A DNA stretch of 64,000 nucleotides from Vitrella brassicaformis. Taxonomy: Eukaryota > Sar > Vitrellaceae. Shown piece after piece: positions 33,664 through 45,405 of the stretch. Under the pieces are notes generated by a model. That model ran no database searches. It was not told the DNA's origin and saw nothing but the letters and a program-made list of their open reading frames with translations. The stretch's first letter is position 1; each line of letters begins with the position of its first letter. The DNA lies in the NCBI GenBank assembly GCA_001179505.1, contig CDMY01000253.1:24006-88005 (forward strand), read 5' to 3'. A program made the translations under genes and the position numbers.

Positions 33664-34652
33664 CCCTCTCTCTACTGACAACACACACACACGAGGGCTG
33701 GCTAGGCTGTATCACACGCACACGTCAGGACAACACACAGGGGGGCAGGTGTAGGTGTGCGCATGGTGCTGTATGCCGCAACAGACAAACAGACAGACAA
33801 ACAGACAGACAGACGGACGGACCGACGGACAAAGACTTTGGCTGGTTGGTTGGTCGGATGGGTGCCGCGTGTGGTCTGTCGTGGCTTTCACAATGTCGTC
33901 GTCGATCGGTCGGTTCTCCATCTTTTGTTTTTCATGTGTTGGGCATTTCATGTGTTGGGCATCGGGGGCACTCCGTGTGTCGGTCGACTGTGCTTATGGG
34001 CGTTTGCGCGAAGTCACGGAATGGTCGGGGGGTTTGCTGTCATCCGTCATCCTTTTGGAAGATGTATGTGTGTGGCAGAGGTGGATGGATGGCTGTCGTC
34101 ATTTGTCGGTCGGTCTTTTTTGTCACCGCAGCGCATTCCCTCGCCAGTCAGTCAGTCAGTCCACTGCTGCTCTGACCTCGCAGTCTCCAGGAGTAGCGGG
34201 GGATCGATGGGCAGCGGTGGACGGGCCGGGCCGCCGGGGCAATGCAAATTCAGTGCATTGCGTGTCGTGTTGTGTTTGGGTTGATTCCCCCCACCCGTCG
34301 TACTACAGTCAGTCAGCCCATCACTGCTTTTTGCCTTCCTCTGGCCGCTTCCTTGAAGAGCTGAGGAGAGGGGCAGTGATGCACACAAATACAATCGGTC
34401 GGATGGATGGAGGGAGGGTTGGGTGGTGTCGTGGGGGTGGGTGGTGTCGTGGGGTTCTTTTCTGTCGTCGTCGGCCGATCGGTCCGTTTCTCCATCTTTT
34501 GTTTCACGCATCGGGTGCGCTGTCAGTCAGGGGAAGTACTCGATGTGCCGGTTTGTCTTTTGCCATTTTGTCGACTGTGTGGGCTGGGGGGACTTCACGG
34601 ATGACTCGTCTTCTTTTTGCGGAATGTGTGTGAAGTGCCATCATGCCTTCCA
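33636..34652. repeat. 1-kb dispersed direct repeat, copy 2 (other copy 30440-31445)
   Basis: This is the second copy of the repeat. It shares CAACACACAGGGGGGCAGGT, TTCATGTGTTGGGCATCGGG and GTCACGGAATGGTCGGG with copy 1. The CAGA tetranucleotide run inside it differs in length from copy 1, shifting all frames, which argues against conserved coding. Confidence 0.9.
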
Positions 34653-35686
34653 TCGCCTCCTGTGGCAGTCAGTCAGTCTATCGACCATTCAGTCAGTGTC
34701 TGTCTGTCTGGTGGTCTGTCTGTCTGTGTGTCTGTCTGTCTGTCTGTCTGTGTGTGTGTCTGTCTGTGTGTGTGTCTGTCTGTGTGTGTGTCTGTCTTGC
34801 CCTCACCTCGCCCCCCACGCCCACACATAGCCAAGCCCCTCTGATAGACAGCCAGTCAGCCAAGCCAAGCTGAGCTCAGCCCCCTCTCTCTCCCCGGTAC
34901 ACAAATGTTCTCATCTGTGTACTGTCTGTGTGTCGGTATGGGTGGCGTGCCAAGCAGCCACCAAACCACGCTACTTAGACAGACAGACAGATCGGTGTAT
35001 GTAGTCTGGTGCGTCTGCTGTGATATGTGCGTGCTGTCTGTCTGTCTGTCTGTCTGAAAGTGGCTGGGTGCGAGTGACGTGTGCGCGCAATGATGGCGAG
35101 TTAATTGTGAGAGCGAGGCGGTGATATGCGTCTGTCCGCTGGCCATCAAACAGACAGTGATCGGGAGGTGGGTGTAGATGCGATGCGGCTGACCGTTTGA
35201 TGGAGTGGACAAGTCAACATGCATTCGTGGACAGACAGATGGCAGACTGAACATGCATTTGCACTGAACGCCCACTGACCCCACGATGCCCTCTGTGCCG
35301 CATACCCGCTTCTCACACACGCAAGGCCATCCGCTCAAACTAACCACACACACAGCCCATCACACCAGCAGTCATTCCCCGGCCTCCCAGCCCCAGGCGT
35401 CAAGCGCTCATCGAATTCCGTCTGTGTGAATATCTGGGTCAGTGCGTCTGCCGCCCACTGCTGCACACCTGCATTCACCCATTTCGCAAAGCCTCCGCCT
35501 CACTCGGCCTCAGATGAGCACGGCAGCAGCCTTCATGCATGGGCACTAACAATGGGAAAAAAAGGCCCAGCGGCCGCCTGCAGGGTTCCAAACCCTGCGA
35601 GCTTAGAACTGCCACGGAACAGAGAGGCTCACACAGATCAAAACTCTACAGATCAGTGAGCGCAGCGAAGTCCCAACATTTAAGTG
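34653..35686 (+). other. Non-coding spacer with CTGT runs
   Basis: CTGT/TG simple repeats occupy 34700-34800 and 35035-35055. The part from 35400 to 35686 is of normal composition and is probably the promoter and 5' UTR of the gene that starts at 35687. A short sequence (GCGAGCTTAGA, then CAGAGAGGCTCACA) is shared with about 32745-32960. Confidence 0.55.
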
Positions 35687-38600
35687 ATGCCGAAGCACCC
35701 ACACCCACGTCCGCTACGGAAGCGGGCCTTCTTAAACCTGACCCTCACGCAGCTCTTCCTCATACCGCTGTCCTTCTGCGCCGTATCGCTCATATTCCTC
35801 TCGGCCTATCTGCCCACATTCGACCTGCATGCCGTCCAGGAGGCCTTCCACCAGTGGCAGCACACCCACCGGCTGAAGCGGCAGCTCTCGCGGCCTATGG
35901 CGGCCAGCAAGGCGCTCACCCACCTGCAAGCCCAACATATCGGCGAGAATGACAGTGACGTCCTCTATCATGAGCATGCGCCAGACGGCCACTTGAGCAT
36001 GCGGGATGCAATGCTGTCAGCTCTGATGATGGGTGATGTGGAGGCTCTGGTGCCTCTGCTGCGGCGATGCGTGTCCTACTGGGAAGGCTGGCCGCCGCTG
36101 CTCGACAGCGACAAGGAGAGGGGGTGTGGATCTGCCTGGTCTTCGGCTCTGTATCTGTCCCTGTTGGGCGAGTATGCCGTCTATCTGGATGTGCTGGAGC
36201 CGCGTGGCTTGGCTGTGGACGCATTTCGCAACTGGACGGCACGCGGGGCGACAAACGCCGTTAGGGGCATGAAGGAGCATCTGTCTGAGCGAGAGGAGGG
36301 GCAACTCTATGTGCTGCCCAAGATTACGGACGTCATTGAGGAAGACGGCACACCACCAGACCACATGCAGGCGCATCATCATCTTGGTGCCGGCAGCGTG
36401 CTGCAGGCGGTGTATGCGCACGCGCTGCACATGTCGGACCACCTGCTGCGAGTCGACACCCCGGTGAAGGACGAGCTGCGACCCCTCTCCCGCCGCCTCG
36501 TCCGCACCCTCCTCACCGCTCTGTACGACAACACCACCAGCCTCTTCATGCCGAGCAAGGACCTCTCTGGCGAGGAGCGGGAGCGTGAGCATGACCACCA
36601 TCACCACAGCCCTTCTGCCGTGCTGGACACCTTTCTGGTGCTGTACTGGCTGCCGCCTGTCCATGAGGAGCTGCTGCGGGATGTGGCACACCGTGTGGAG
36701 GCACAGATGAAGGAGGCTGAGTCGGCGGCAGGGTGGGTCCACTTTGTGGGCAGCAGGGCATCCGCAGACAAGAAGAGGCACCCACGAGTGACGCCATGGG
36801 AACAGGTGAGGGCATGTTCAAGCGAACAAGACCTGGGAAGGAGGGACAGTCATTTGCGCGCGCACGCGTGTGTGTGTGTGCATAGGTGTTTGCCCACCTG
36901 GCTGGCCTGCGGTGGGGGATGGAGGAGGTGGAGCGCGTGGCGGGACGAACCACTGAGGCACTGGAGCACATCAAAGCTGGTAAGGCACTGTATCAACTCG
37001 GAACGGCAGACAGACAGGTGACCATTCTTGGATTGTCCCCCTCTCTCTGACCCATTCATTCATTCAGGCTATCCGCAACGGCTGGAAGGTGGCTCAATTT
37101 TCCTGTCTGACCCAAGTGGAGGCCTCCGCAGAAAGGCAAGCCCAGCGAGCCACCCCCTGATTGGCCAGCTCTCACTCAACTGCCTGTTGCTGTTGTTCGA
37201 TTACCTGTGTGTGTCTGTCAGGGTGCGCCCCTCTCCTCTCTGCGGTCATGGACCGCCAAAGGCCATCCCCTGCAGCTGCTTACCGTCGCCACACATGAGT
37301 ACTTCCGTCTTCTGCATCACTCGCCCTTTCATCGACTCGCCCCGTTGGCCAAGTCGCTCGCGCACCAGAGGCCGCTCAGGGACATGACAGAGAGGAGGTG
37401 GCTGCACTTCACGCGCACATACACCGAGGAGGAGCGGCTAACAGGGAGGGGAAGGGAGCCCTGGAAGGTCTGTCGGATGGCTCTGTCGCGGCTGCCACTG
37501 CTGCTGGCCGCTGCTGTCTACTGCCGGCCGGACAGGTGGCGGAGGAAAGTTGCGGTCAAGGCGGACACCAATGGCCATCCTGAGGACCATCTGAAGGGCA
37601 AGAGAAAAGGCAAGATCTCCAGGAGGATGAAGAGCAGCAGCCGGCGAGGGCCTGATGAGTCGTCATGGGAGTGGAACTGCGGCGCTTTATCATGGGGATG
37701 GCGCTCGACCCACCCCTTGTTCCTCCCGGCCTCTGTGGATGTGCCTGCCGCCCTCCCTCACACGTGGATATCTCTCGAGGAGATCGATGACGACCACTGC
37801 GACTGCCCCGACACCGCACTGGACGAGCCCTTCTCGTCTGCATGTGCTGGACAGAGGCCACCCACCCCTGACGCCCACACACCGCCGCGCAGTCACTACC
37901 GACAGCCTCCGGCCCCTCCGCTGTCTTCACAGCACCAAATGAAGCATTGGTGCCCGGCTGAGGTGCGGTTCGTGCCGTTGTCTCGTGTGCATGATGGGGT
38001 GAGCGACTGCTGCGACGGGTCAGACGAGTTGAGAGGGAGCGAGGTGAGGGGGGAGGGTGGCATTGATAGGGGGAGGAGGGTCGGGGGGGTCTGGGATGAA
38101 TATGAGAGGGGGGAGGTGGCTGACGTGTGTGGGTGATGGACTGACTGGACGAGGCATGATGATGCATAGATAGGGGGATGGGTGGGTCTGGCGATCGACG
38201 CTGGGTGTTGTGACGATTCAGCTGGCCTTCGTTTTTGTGTCGTTTGTCGTGTGACTTGACCGACTTACCATGTCAATATGACCTTCGTGCGCGTGTGACC
38301 GTTGAGCGGAAAGGCATAGAGTAGTGTTCGAACACGTAAGCCACCGGTTTTGACCATACACCCGGCCCCTCACACTCCCACACATACAAACTCACACCTT
38401 CATTCACTTCATGACAGCCAGATATCTATGCTGTCCCTCCCGCACTTCGGGACTGCGGTGGCAAGCCAGCAGCCTGCGCATGCAGTAAGTAACACATAAA
38501 GGTGGGTGGGCAGCATTGCAACCTACCTACACTGGCTGCGTCCGGACTCGTTAGTTACATGTATCGATGTGCTCTACTACCGGTGGGTGCTGTGGACGGG

Positions 38601-38740
38601 TCCATTGATGAATGAATGCTTCGTCTCTTCGTCGCTTCCCGACACGTTGTCTCTTTTCAGCCTCTCATGGCTGCCCACACTTTATATTTGAGTGGCGAGT
38701 GGTCTTCGCTGGTACCAGCTGGCTCGTTTCACTGTTTTGA
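35687..38740 (+). CDS. Type II membrane protein with glucosidase II beta-like LDLa module
   Basis: Six exons (35687-36805, 36886-36979, 37068-37135, 37222-38043, 38418-38484, 38661-38740) close in phase at 749 residues. Intron 3 has a GC donor (AAG|GCAAGC). Residues about 15-40 are one hydrophobic span (LTQLFLIPLSFCAVSLIFLS) behind a basic start, so a type II signal anchor is likely. A large helical domain follows (DVEALVPLLRRCVSYWEGWP, HMQAHHHLGAGSVLQAVYAH) that I do not recognise. Near the C-terminus there is EIDDDHCDCPD and then VHDGVSDCCDGSDE, the paired LDLa pattern that opens glucosidase II beta (PRKCSH-type) proteins, followed by DCGGKPAACAC. In that family the module binds Ca2+ and recruits the catalytic subunit in ER N-glycan trimming. 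Here it sits after another domain instead of at the N-terminus. ER or Golgi lumenal topology is inferred. Confidence 0.75.
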
Positions 38741-39191
38741 AGGGGCGCACATCTCTGTGATGTGCTTGTCTTCAGTGTGCTGTAAGCTTAGGGGTGAAGA
38801 TTTCACATGATGCAATGACGTACGCTTCAGAAGAGACACAAAACTGACACAAATGGTATCATGTTACCTCCAACGCATCTGTCTGTCAACGCCCACATGT
38901 CCGCCTCCCCGCTCATCTATCTGCCTGCACCTCCCCTCCTGGTGTCTGCCTGGTCTGGCTATCACTTCCAGCCATCCCACGCTGTCAACTGGCCAACGAC
39001 TCACAAACTGAGAACCCGACAGACTGACAAGCAGACAGGCAGAGAGGCAGACGGCCGCTGCACACATGTATGGTATGGACACATCGCGACACCTCCTTTG
39101 AGCGTCGCTCCATCCATACACACACCTCTCCACAACTCACTCATTCCCTCAGCAGCCAGCCATACGCGCTGCATGCACCTATCGGCTCTGG
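38741..39191. other. Convergent intergenic region
   Basis: These 451 bases lie between the 3' ends of a plus-strand and a minus-strand gene. I see no coding or RNA feature. Confidence 0.6.
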
Positions 39192-39817
39192 TCAAAAGCC
39201 AAATCGAAGAAGCTCGTTGACCAGAGCCGTCAGGAAGACCAGCAGTTGATCTAGGAAGTAGTCGCTTTGGCTGCCTATCCGCTTCACAATGTCGTCCAGG
39301 TATGTGTTGACGACGTCAAGCAATTTCTTGACGAGATCTTCAGTGGCAGCCAGATGACCGGCGATCTCATCCTCGTCAGATCCCCGGGGCTTGCGAGGCT
39401 CGTCTGGGGTGGCTGCCGCCACTTTGGCCTTGAGCTCGTCAACTCGCTTCAGGGTCGCCCTGACCTCATCCACAATGCTGCTGCCACGAGGGTGGTCATC
39501 GGACTTCTCTGCAGCTGTCCCCGACACACACACACACACACACGCAACAAAGGTCACAGCAAGTAACGTCGGCCCTCACAGCAAGTGACGTCGGCCCCTC
39601 CTCCTTCCTTCCCGCCCTCGCTACAGGACCTACCATGTTCCTCTGATGTCTTGCCAATTGTTGCGAGGAACTCCTCCAATTGCTTAATGATGGCGTCGAC
39701 GTCGCTGTCTCGGCTCTCTGCCTTCGATGAGCCACTCGACGGCGCGGCGGCGCAGAGGGGCGCTAGAAGGAGGATGGTAGCCACCAGGATGGCGCTTGTC
39801 ATGACGTTCTTGTACAT
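39192..39817 (-). CDS. Small secreted helical protein
   Basis: Two exons (39817-39634 and 39514-39192) give 168 residues in phase. The N-terminus is a strong signal peptide (MTSAILVATILLLAPLCAAA). The mature part is free of cysteine and predicted helical, with heptad-like stretches (SDVDAIIKQLEEFLATIG, VDEVRATLKRVDELKAKVAA, VKKLLDVVNTYLDDIVKRIG). It ends in a hydrophobic helix (LDQLLVFLTALVNELLRFGF). I recognise no family. It could be an amphipathic, lipid- or self-associating secreted protein. The upstream neighbour on the same strand ends at 39953. Confidence 0.75.
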
Positions 39818-39952
39818 ATCGCTTGCGTCAGCTTGACTCGGTGCAAAAGGTTTGTGTACCGGGACTGTAAATCTGTAAATGCGCTGACTTCCCCCAGACA
39901 GCGTCTATCGCATCCGATTCGTCGTATTCATGGACACGCACACAGAGCGATG

Positions 39953-41860
39953 CTATCCGTCTCTGGGCAGGCTGAGTCTCAACAGGGCAAACTCCATGTT
40001 TCGGGGGTCGAACAAATTCTGAAGGCACGACTCACGAGCAATAGACCGACAAGCATCATCGACGCTCACATCAGCTCACCGGCTCGCGATGATAGATGAC
40101 GAACCTGCAGGAGCAACAAGGTCGATGAGGACAATCGCGCATGGCACTGCCTGGCTGCACAGCCGCCTACCCATTGTCGGCAAGTGCCCGCATGAGTTGC
40201 CTTACAGGTCCAGGCTTGACGTGTACTCGACCCTTTTTCGGTGTGTGGACCTATTGCACAAAAAACAACAAAGGAGAGACGTGGACTCAGTCGGCAGCCC
40301 TCTCCCCTCCGATACGTGTGCAACCTTAGTACCTCGATCAAGAGCTGTGCATGAAGGCCAAAATGTGCAGGCAAAAAATGAGGAGGAGGAAGCACGATAT
40401 CAAAACATGCCCACCTGCGTGATCGGCGGAAGACTGCGACGTTCTAGCAGCGGCAAAAGGGCCCTGAACTCGTCGCCTTCCACGTCAACCTTCAGAATAT
40501 CGATCTGTCTTTTCCTGTGCCCCAGTGTCCTGAATGGGAGAAGCGGGTCAAGACCTTCTCTCTGCTGGCTTCTGCTGGTCGTCACTTGATGATTTCGGGC
40601 AGTCCCTTGACGCTGTATGCCTGCCCTTCCCCAACATTGACCTGCAAGAGAAAGAGGGAGGTGTGGACAGACAAAACAGAGCGATACGACCTGGTAGTCA
40701 TCGCCGGGCGCACTCAACTTCCACGGATGAAACTCGACGCCATCGGGCTTGTTCTGACATATCAGACACAGCGCATCGACGCCACGCAGCCATACACCCC
40801 TTTGGCCCCCCCTCGCCCCTCACTCTGAGTTCCGCCAACGAATAATCAAATGTGTGCACCTCGCAGCCGAGCCTTTCCACTATTGCCGCCTCAAAGCCCC
40901 ACTGTACCACAGAAAGAGTGCCTGATCCTACTGCGTTCTACTCTGAACGGTTTCTCACCTCATTCTTGCCTCCGACTGAGTAGACAAGGCATGGAGGCGA
41001 CCGCTGGCCCTTCGCCGCATTTCTCCGAGGTATCTTGTCCGGATCACACACCTGACAGCCGCAAGAAAGGCAGGCTATGGGGCAACGAGTCAAGGATGTC
41101 TGGTGGCTTTGTCTTACCCATTTGCCGCCATCCCCATTGTCACCCATACTCTCGATGAATCTGACATCGCCAGGGGTGAAATCGACGTGTCGGCATATCG
41201 ATTGTAATCAGTCTGTCTACTCACGAGCAGGTCCAAGAAGGGTGGAAATTGAACCTGACAGCAGGTTCCACAGACAGATGAGGCAGGCTCAAGTCATGTT
41301 GTCTTTTCCCCTTGCATCCATAGCGTCGCCAGCTCTTGCAGCCGCGAGCAGTCCTTCTTGGCCGTGCTCGGAATCAAGCCTTCGCTGCTGGAGTTGTCAG
41401 CGTTTGATGAGTGAAACCTGAAGGGTGGGAAGGGACAGACACGCGACCGTCATATTGCCTCCTGGCTGCGCAGTGCTCACCTTTGCAGTGCTTTCATTCT
41501 CTCCCACAGCGACTGCATATGTGCGGCCAGTAGGGAAGGCTGGCCAGCGGCCTCCAGCCCCGCTGGAATAAAGTCGTCCAGACCGTACCATCCCTGGCTC
41601 CCCTTGACCACCTTGGCCACCACGGAGTCGAGCGAGGGGCTGTGCGATGAGTTGAACATGGCGTTCCTCTGCTGAAATCGGCTCACGGCTGTGTCAGATC
41701 TCCCCAGCCACCACAGCGCAGAGATGAATCCGAGGGCTGCGGCCGTTAGCGTGACACCATGACGTGCATCCAACATCGAAGAGGATCCGTAAGAAAAATG
41801 CGAGCTTGGCCAGATCTGCAACCAAGCTCGCAGGTTGTGGAAGATGGAGAATTTCGACAT
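39953..41860 (-). CDS. METTL24-like SAM-dependent methyltransferase, type II membrane protein
   Basis: About twelve exons run from ATG 41860 to TAG 39953-39955, each joined at a good splice border and in phase; one intron (about 41315-41255) uses a GC donor. A single hydrophobic segment lies near residues 34-52 (GVTLTAAALGFISALWWLG), so the domain should face the secretory lumen. Family landmarks follow: SMGDNGDGGKWVCDPDK, PCLVYSVGGKNEWGFEAAI, LGCEVHTFDYS, GVEFHPWKLS, IDILKVDVEGDEFRALLPLL, the FkbM-like motif, ITQLLIEVHTP, FVIYHREPNLFDPRN and MEFALLRLSLPRDG. This combination matches the METTL24/FkbM-type methyltransferases, whose substrates are mostly unknown. It diverges from the 2OG-CS fusion gene with only 121 bases between start codons. 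Confidence 0.85.
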
Positions 41861-41981
41861 GGCATCACATCCGCAGAGGCGTCCACGTAGAGGGGCTTGC
41901 AGCACGACGCGCCGAAGTGACCCACTTCAGTCCGAACGCAGCAGCCGGCCCTCGCAACGATGGCCATCCATCACTCGGCCA
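41861..41981. promoter_or_regulatory. 121-base bidirectional promoter region
   Basis: The start codons of the minus-strand METTL24-like gene (41860) and the plus-strand 2OG-CS fusion (41982) are 121 bases apart. Both promoters and 5' leaders must overlap here or extend into the coding sequences. No TATA box is evident. Confidence 0.6.
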
Positions 41982-44900
41982 ATGTGGAGGACCGCCATGA
42001 CCCTCGCGCTGTCGTCCTTGCTCGTCAGCATGCTTTCTTCCACTGTCGATGCCTTTCTCATGCTGCCGGCGAGGCAGCAACTGTTGTCTGTGAAAGATCT
42101 GGGCAGCAAGTTGCCGGAGAGGCCGGGGATTCGGTTACCACGACCACAGCAGCATTGTCCTTTCTCCCGCTCCTCACCCATGGGCCTTTCTGCGACTGAT
42201 GATCGTGGGAGTGGTGCTGCTGACACCGATCAGGCATCGGACGTGCCGCCTTACAGGGCTTCCATCACGCTGCTCTTCGACGGCTCCAACTTCATGTGTC
42301 AGCAGTATCTATCACTGCTGTGGGCGCGGGACTATGGCGTGTCAGCCTTGAAGCTCGTGGACATCTCTTCGCTGACACAAGAGGAGTCAAGGCGGCTGGA
42401 GAGCGAGCTGGTAAACCGCGGCTTCAACCAGCTGACCATCGGCAACTGCAGGTGTCGCGTGCATGCCATTCTGCCCGACGGCCGCCTTCTGCAGGACGTC
42501 CAGAACGACCCCCAGACCCTGCTGTTTGAGTACAACTATCTGCGTAGCGCCATCAGCAGCCGCACCGGCCCGCAGCAGAGGCTTCTCGACTCGGCCGTCC
42601 AAATAGAGGTCGCGAGGAGGCGGGCGACCAGGAAGGGCGACTGGTGGATCGACCAAGAGGTGGCAAAGACGGCGGCCAAGCAGCTGGAGAAGGATGGGTT
42701 TGTCGTGGTGGAGCGGTTCCTGGAGGCCTTCCAGTGCGAGTCGGTGCTGAAGGAGGTCGAAGGGCTGGTGAGGGAAGACACCGGGCTGGGCAAGGAGCTG
42801 AGGAGGGACGGCGTCAAGGTGCCTTTGCTTGAGAAGAACGTGACTTTTGAGGAGTACAATTCCCAAACCGTCGATGGACTCAGCCGGGCGCTGGGCACGA
42901 CGTCCGGTAAGTGCGCCAACTAACTAGTTAGCCGAGGAATCTTCTGACTTTCTGTCTGCGGGTGTGTGTCCTTCTTGCTGTGAGCAGGTGTGGTGGACCA
43001 GGTGGACGGATTGATGAGGGCCGTGGCGCCCCACCTCTCGGCGGTGGCTGCAAACCCTTCACAAATGAGAAGGCAAGGCCGCACATTGCACCGGGCACTG
43101 TTGCTCTGACACCCACAGCTCAGCTCCTCCATGAATGTGTGTCTGTCTGTATGTGCAGGATCGGCGACGCGGTCCTTTTCTGCCGCGACCAGGATGGAGC
43201 GTCAGCACTGAGCGAGCCGTCACAACGTGACCCACCATCTGCCCTGCAGGAGGGCGCCAAGAGGTTCTATGCGGCGCTGTTCGTCAACACAGACTGGAGC
43301 CCCAGCGGTGAGCACACAAGCTACCATTGGAGGCGATGCGAACTGCTCGTTCATGAGGTGCTTTCTGTCCTGCTCAGTTGGCGGGGGCCTTCGTCTGTCG
43401 GCGCCGTCGGAGTCCTCGCCGTCCCCTGTGCCAGTGCTGGAGGCAACGCCGCTCGGGGGCCGTCTGATCCTGTTCGACGCACAGAGATACATGCCCGAAG
43501 TAAACAGACTGATTCATGACAGGACGCATTTGCCATGACGACTGGCAATGTCGATCGATTGCGTCACTTCCCCCTCTGCAGCTACCAGCCTGCTTCGCGA
43601 CCAGCTACGAGGTCCAGTTTGAGTACCAGCTCACGCCAGTGACTGCCTCTGACCAGCCCCCCTCGCCGCCCATCCCCACCGAGCCCTTTCCCCTCCCCGA
43701 CGACACCGAGAGGCAACTCGCAGCCACCATCAGCAGGCTCGAGGCACAATCGGGTGCAACCAACAGCAACGGCCCGCCACAGCTACTATCTGCCTCCGCA
43801 ATGGAAGCAGCCTCGTTCTCTCGGCCGTCTGCATGGCATAGGGAAAGGGAGAGGGACGGCCGGTTCTCGTTGAGGCGGCTGGCTTGGGGCATGGACGAGT
43901 GGCGTCAGAACGAGTTGGGGGGGAGGGGTGGGCGGGATGGGTGTGGGTATGGGTTGACGGCGCTTGCGGCGGTGAGGGACTCAACGAATCTGGTTGAGAG
44001 TGTCGGCCGCGAGTATGTGGATCCCTCTGAATATGACCAAGCCATCGAAGCCCTCAGCGACGAGGTGAGGGAGGTGTGCGCACATTGGCAGGCAGGTCAG
44101 ACAGCAAGAATCCATGTGATGACACGTGAGTGTGTGTGCGTGTTCAGGAGTTGATGCGGCTGATCGAGAATGGTCACTTTGGCGCCATTCCAGGGCTTAA
44201 AGAGGAGATGGACAAACTCAGCGTGAGTGGCCACCACCACCGCCGCACACACAGCCACCAGCCCAGCATCTCTCCTGTGCGTCTGTAGGGCTCTGAGGAG
44301 TGGAAGGCTCTCGAGCCAGAAGGCCCTGCCCCCGACACAGAGACCCCCGAAGAGATACAGAAACGCCTGGACGCACTCCTCCAGCAAGAGCAGGAGCAGG
44401 CTCACGCGCGGCAGGAGTCGGACGAGCGGCTGATGCGACAGAGGGGGCTGGATGTGGCCAAGGCAGCAGCGCTGGACCCCAACTACCTGGCCGACCTGGC
44501 AGATGTGGACCCCATCGATTTTGACGACGGCGAGGACGAGGGCGAGGGCGAGGGTGACGGCGAGAATGCGACGCCTGAGGAGAGGCTCGAGAGGAAGGAC
44601 CGTGTGCGGGAGACTGAGCGCAGGAGGGCCAAAAAGTTCCTGCAGAAGCTCTATGAGGTGACCTGATCAGGGAGAGAAAGGAGAGGTGACCGACAGGGCA
44701 CCGAGGAAGGCATGCGTGTGTGTGTGTGTGTGTGTGTGTCAGGACATGAATCTGAAGGCCGGTGATGTGCACGAGGAGCCCTTCACCCTCCCAGATGGAT
44801 CCACTGACGTGTAAGCGCTGCCACACCGATGGCATCCATACGCTTTCCACCCATGACGTGCCTTTGATCTGTGTTGTGTGGCCCATGCAGGTATTCATGG

Positions 44901-45405
44901 CGTGAGACGCCAGAGGAGCTGGAGGTCTGGGTGCCGACGCCAGATGGGCTGGGCAAGAGGGGCGTGGTCTTCGGCTCCACGCCATCGTCGATCAGCATTG
45001 GGTTTAGGTCACCTGCCGACACACACGTCGCCACCGTCCTCGACGGAGAGGTCAGCATCTGGACGGATGGATGGATGGATCACTGTACAGTCCGCCCATA
45101 TCTGTCTGTGTCCGGTGCGTGTGTGTGTAGCTTGAGGGCCGGATAATGTCTGACGAAACCTACTGGACCATCGACACCGACGACAGGTCGCAGAGGCAGA
45201 TGCTCCACGTAAGAAACAAGACAAAGGAAAACACATCCGTCAAAAGAAGAGGCTACGCTGCCGGTGGTATAACATCATGCACATTTGGCGTTCCTGTGCG
45301 TCTGCTAATCTGTGTCAGGTGACGTGTCCCAAGCGGAGGAACAAGGAGTCTCAGTCGATGTGGGGCCGCATCTTTCGATCAACTCAGGAACAAGAGGCGA
45401 CATAG
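41982..45405 (+). CDS. Fusion of a 2OG-Fe(II) oxygenase-like domain with a CS (p23/NudC-like) domain
   Basis: Eleven exons (41982-42906, 42988-43072, 43159-43307, 43378-43499, 43582-44064, 44148-44222, 44289-44657, 44743-44810, 44891-45050, 45131-45208, 45319-45405) sum to exactly 866 codons; intron 2 has a GC donor. The leader MTLALSSLLVSMLSSTVDAF ends with a Phe after the probable cleavage site, as in bipartite leaders of secondary plastids. Residues about 220-445 resemble prolyl-4-hydroxylase-type oxygenases: DGFVVVERFL, KRFYAALFVNTDW, VGGGLRL, GGRLILFDAQRYMP and ATSYEVQFEYQ. The last metal His, usually in HEVLP, appears to be Pro. An acidic coiled region follows (PIDFDDGEDEGEGEG). The C-terminus is a CS domain (YSWRETPEELEVWVPTP, TVLDGELEGRIMSDETYWTI), a fold used in Hsp90/dynein client handling. 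The junction is held by three phase-0 introns. Catalysis is doubtful. Confidence 0.85.

Noticed and set aside
33755-34633. A 292-codon open frame on the plus strand in the second copy of the 1-kb repeat
   Set aside because: The homologous frame in the first copy is shifted by length changes in a CAGA run and stops at a different place. The translation is low-complexity, and substitutions do not favour silent sites to the eye.
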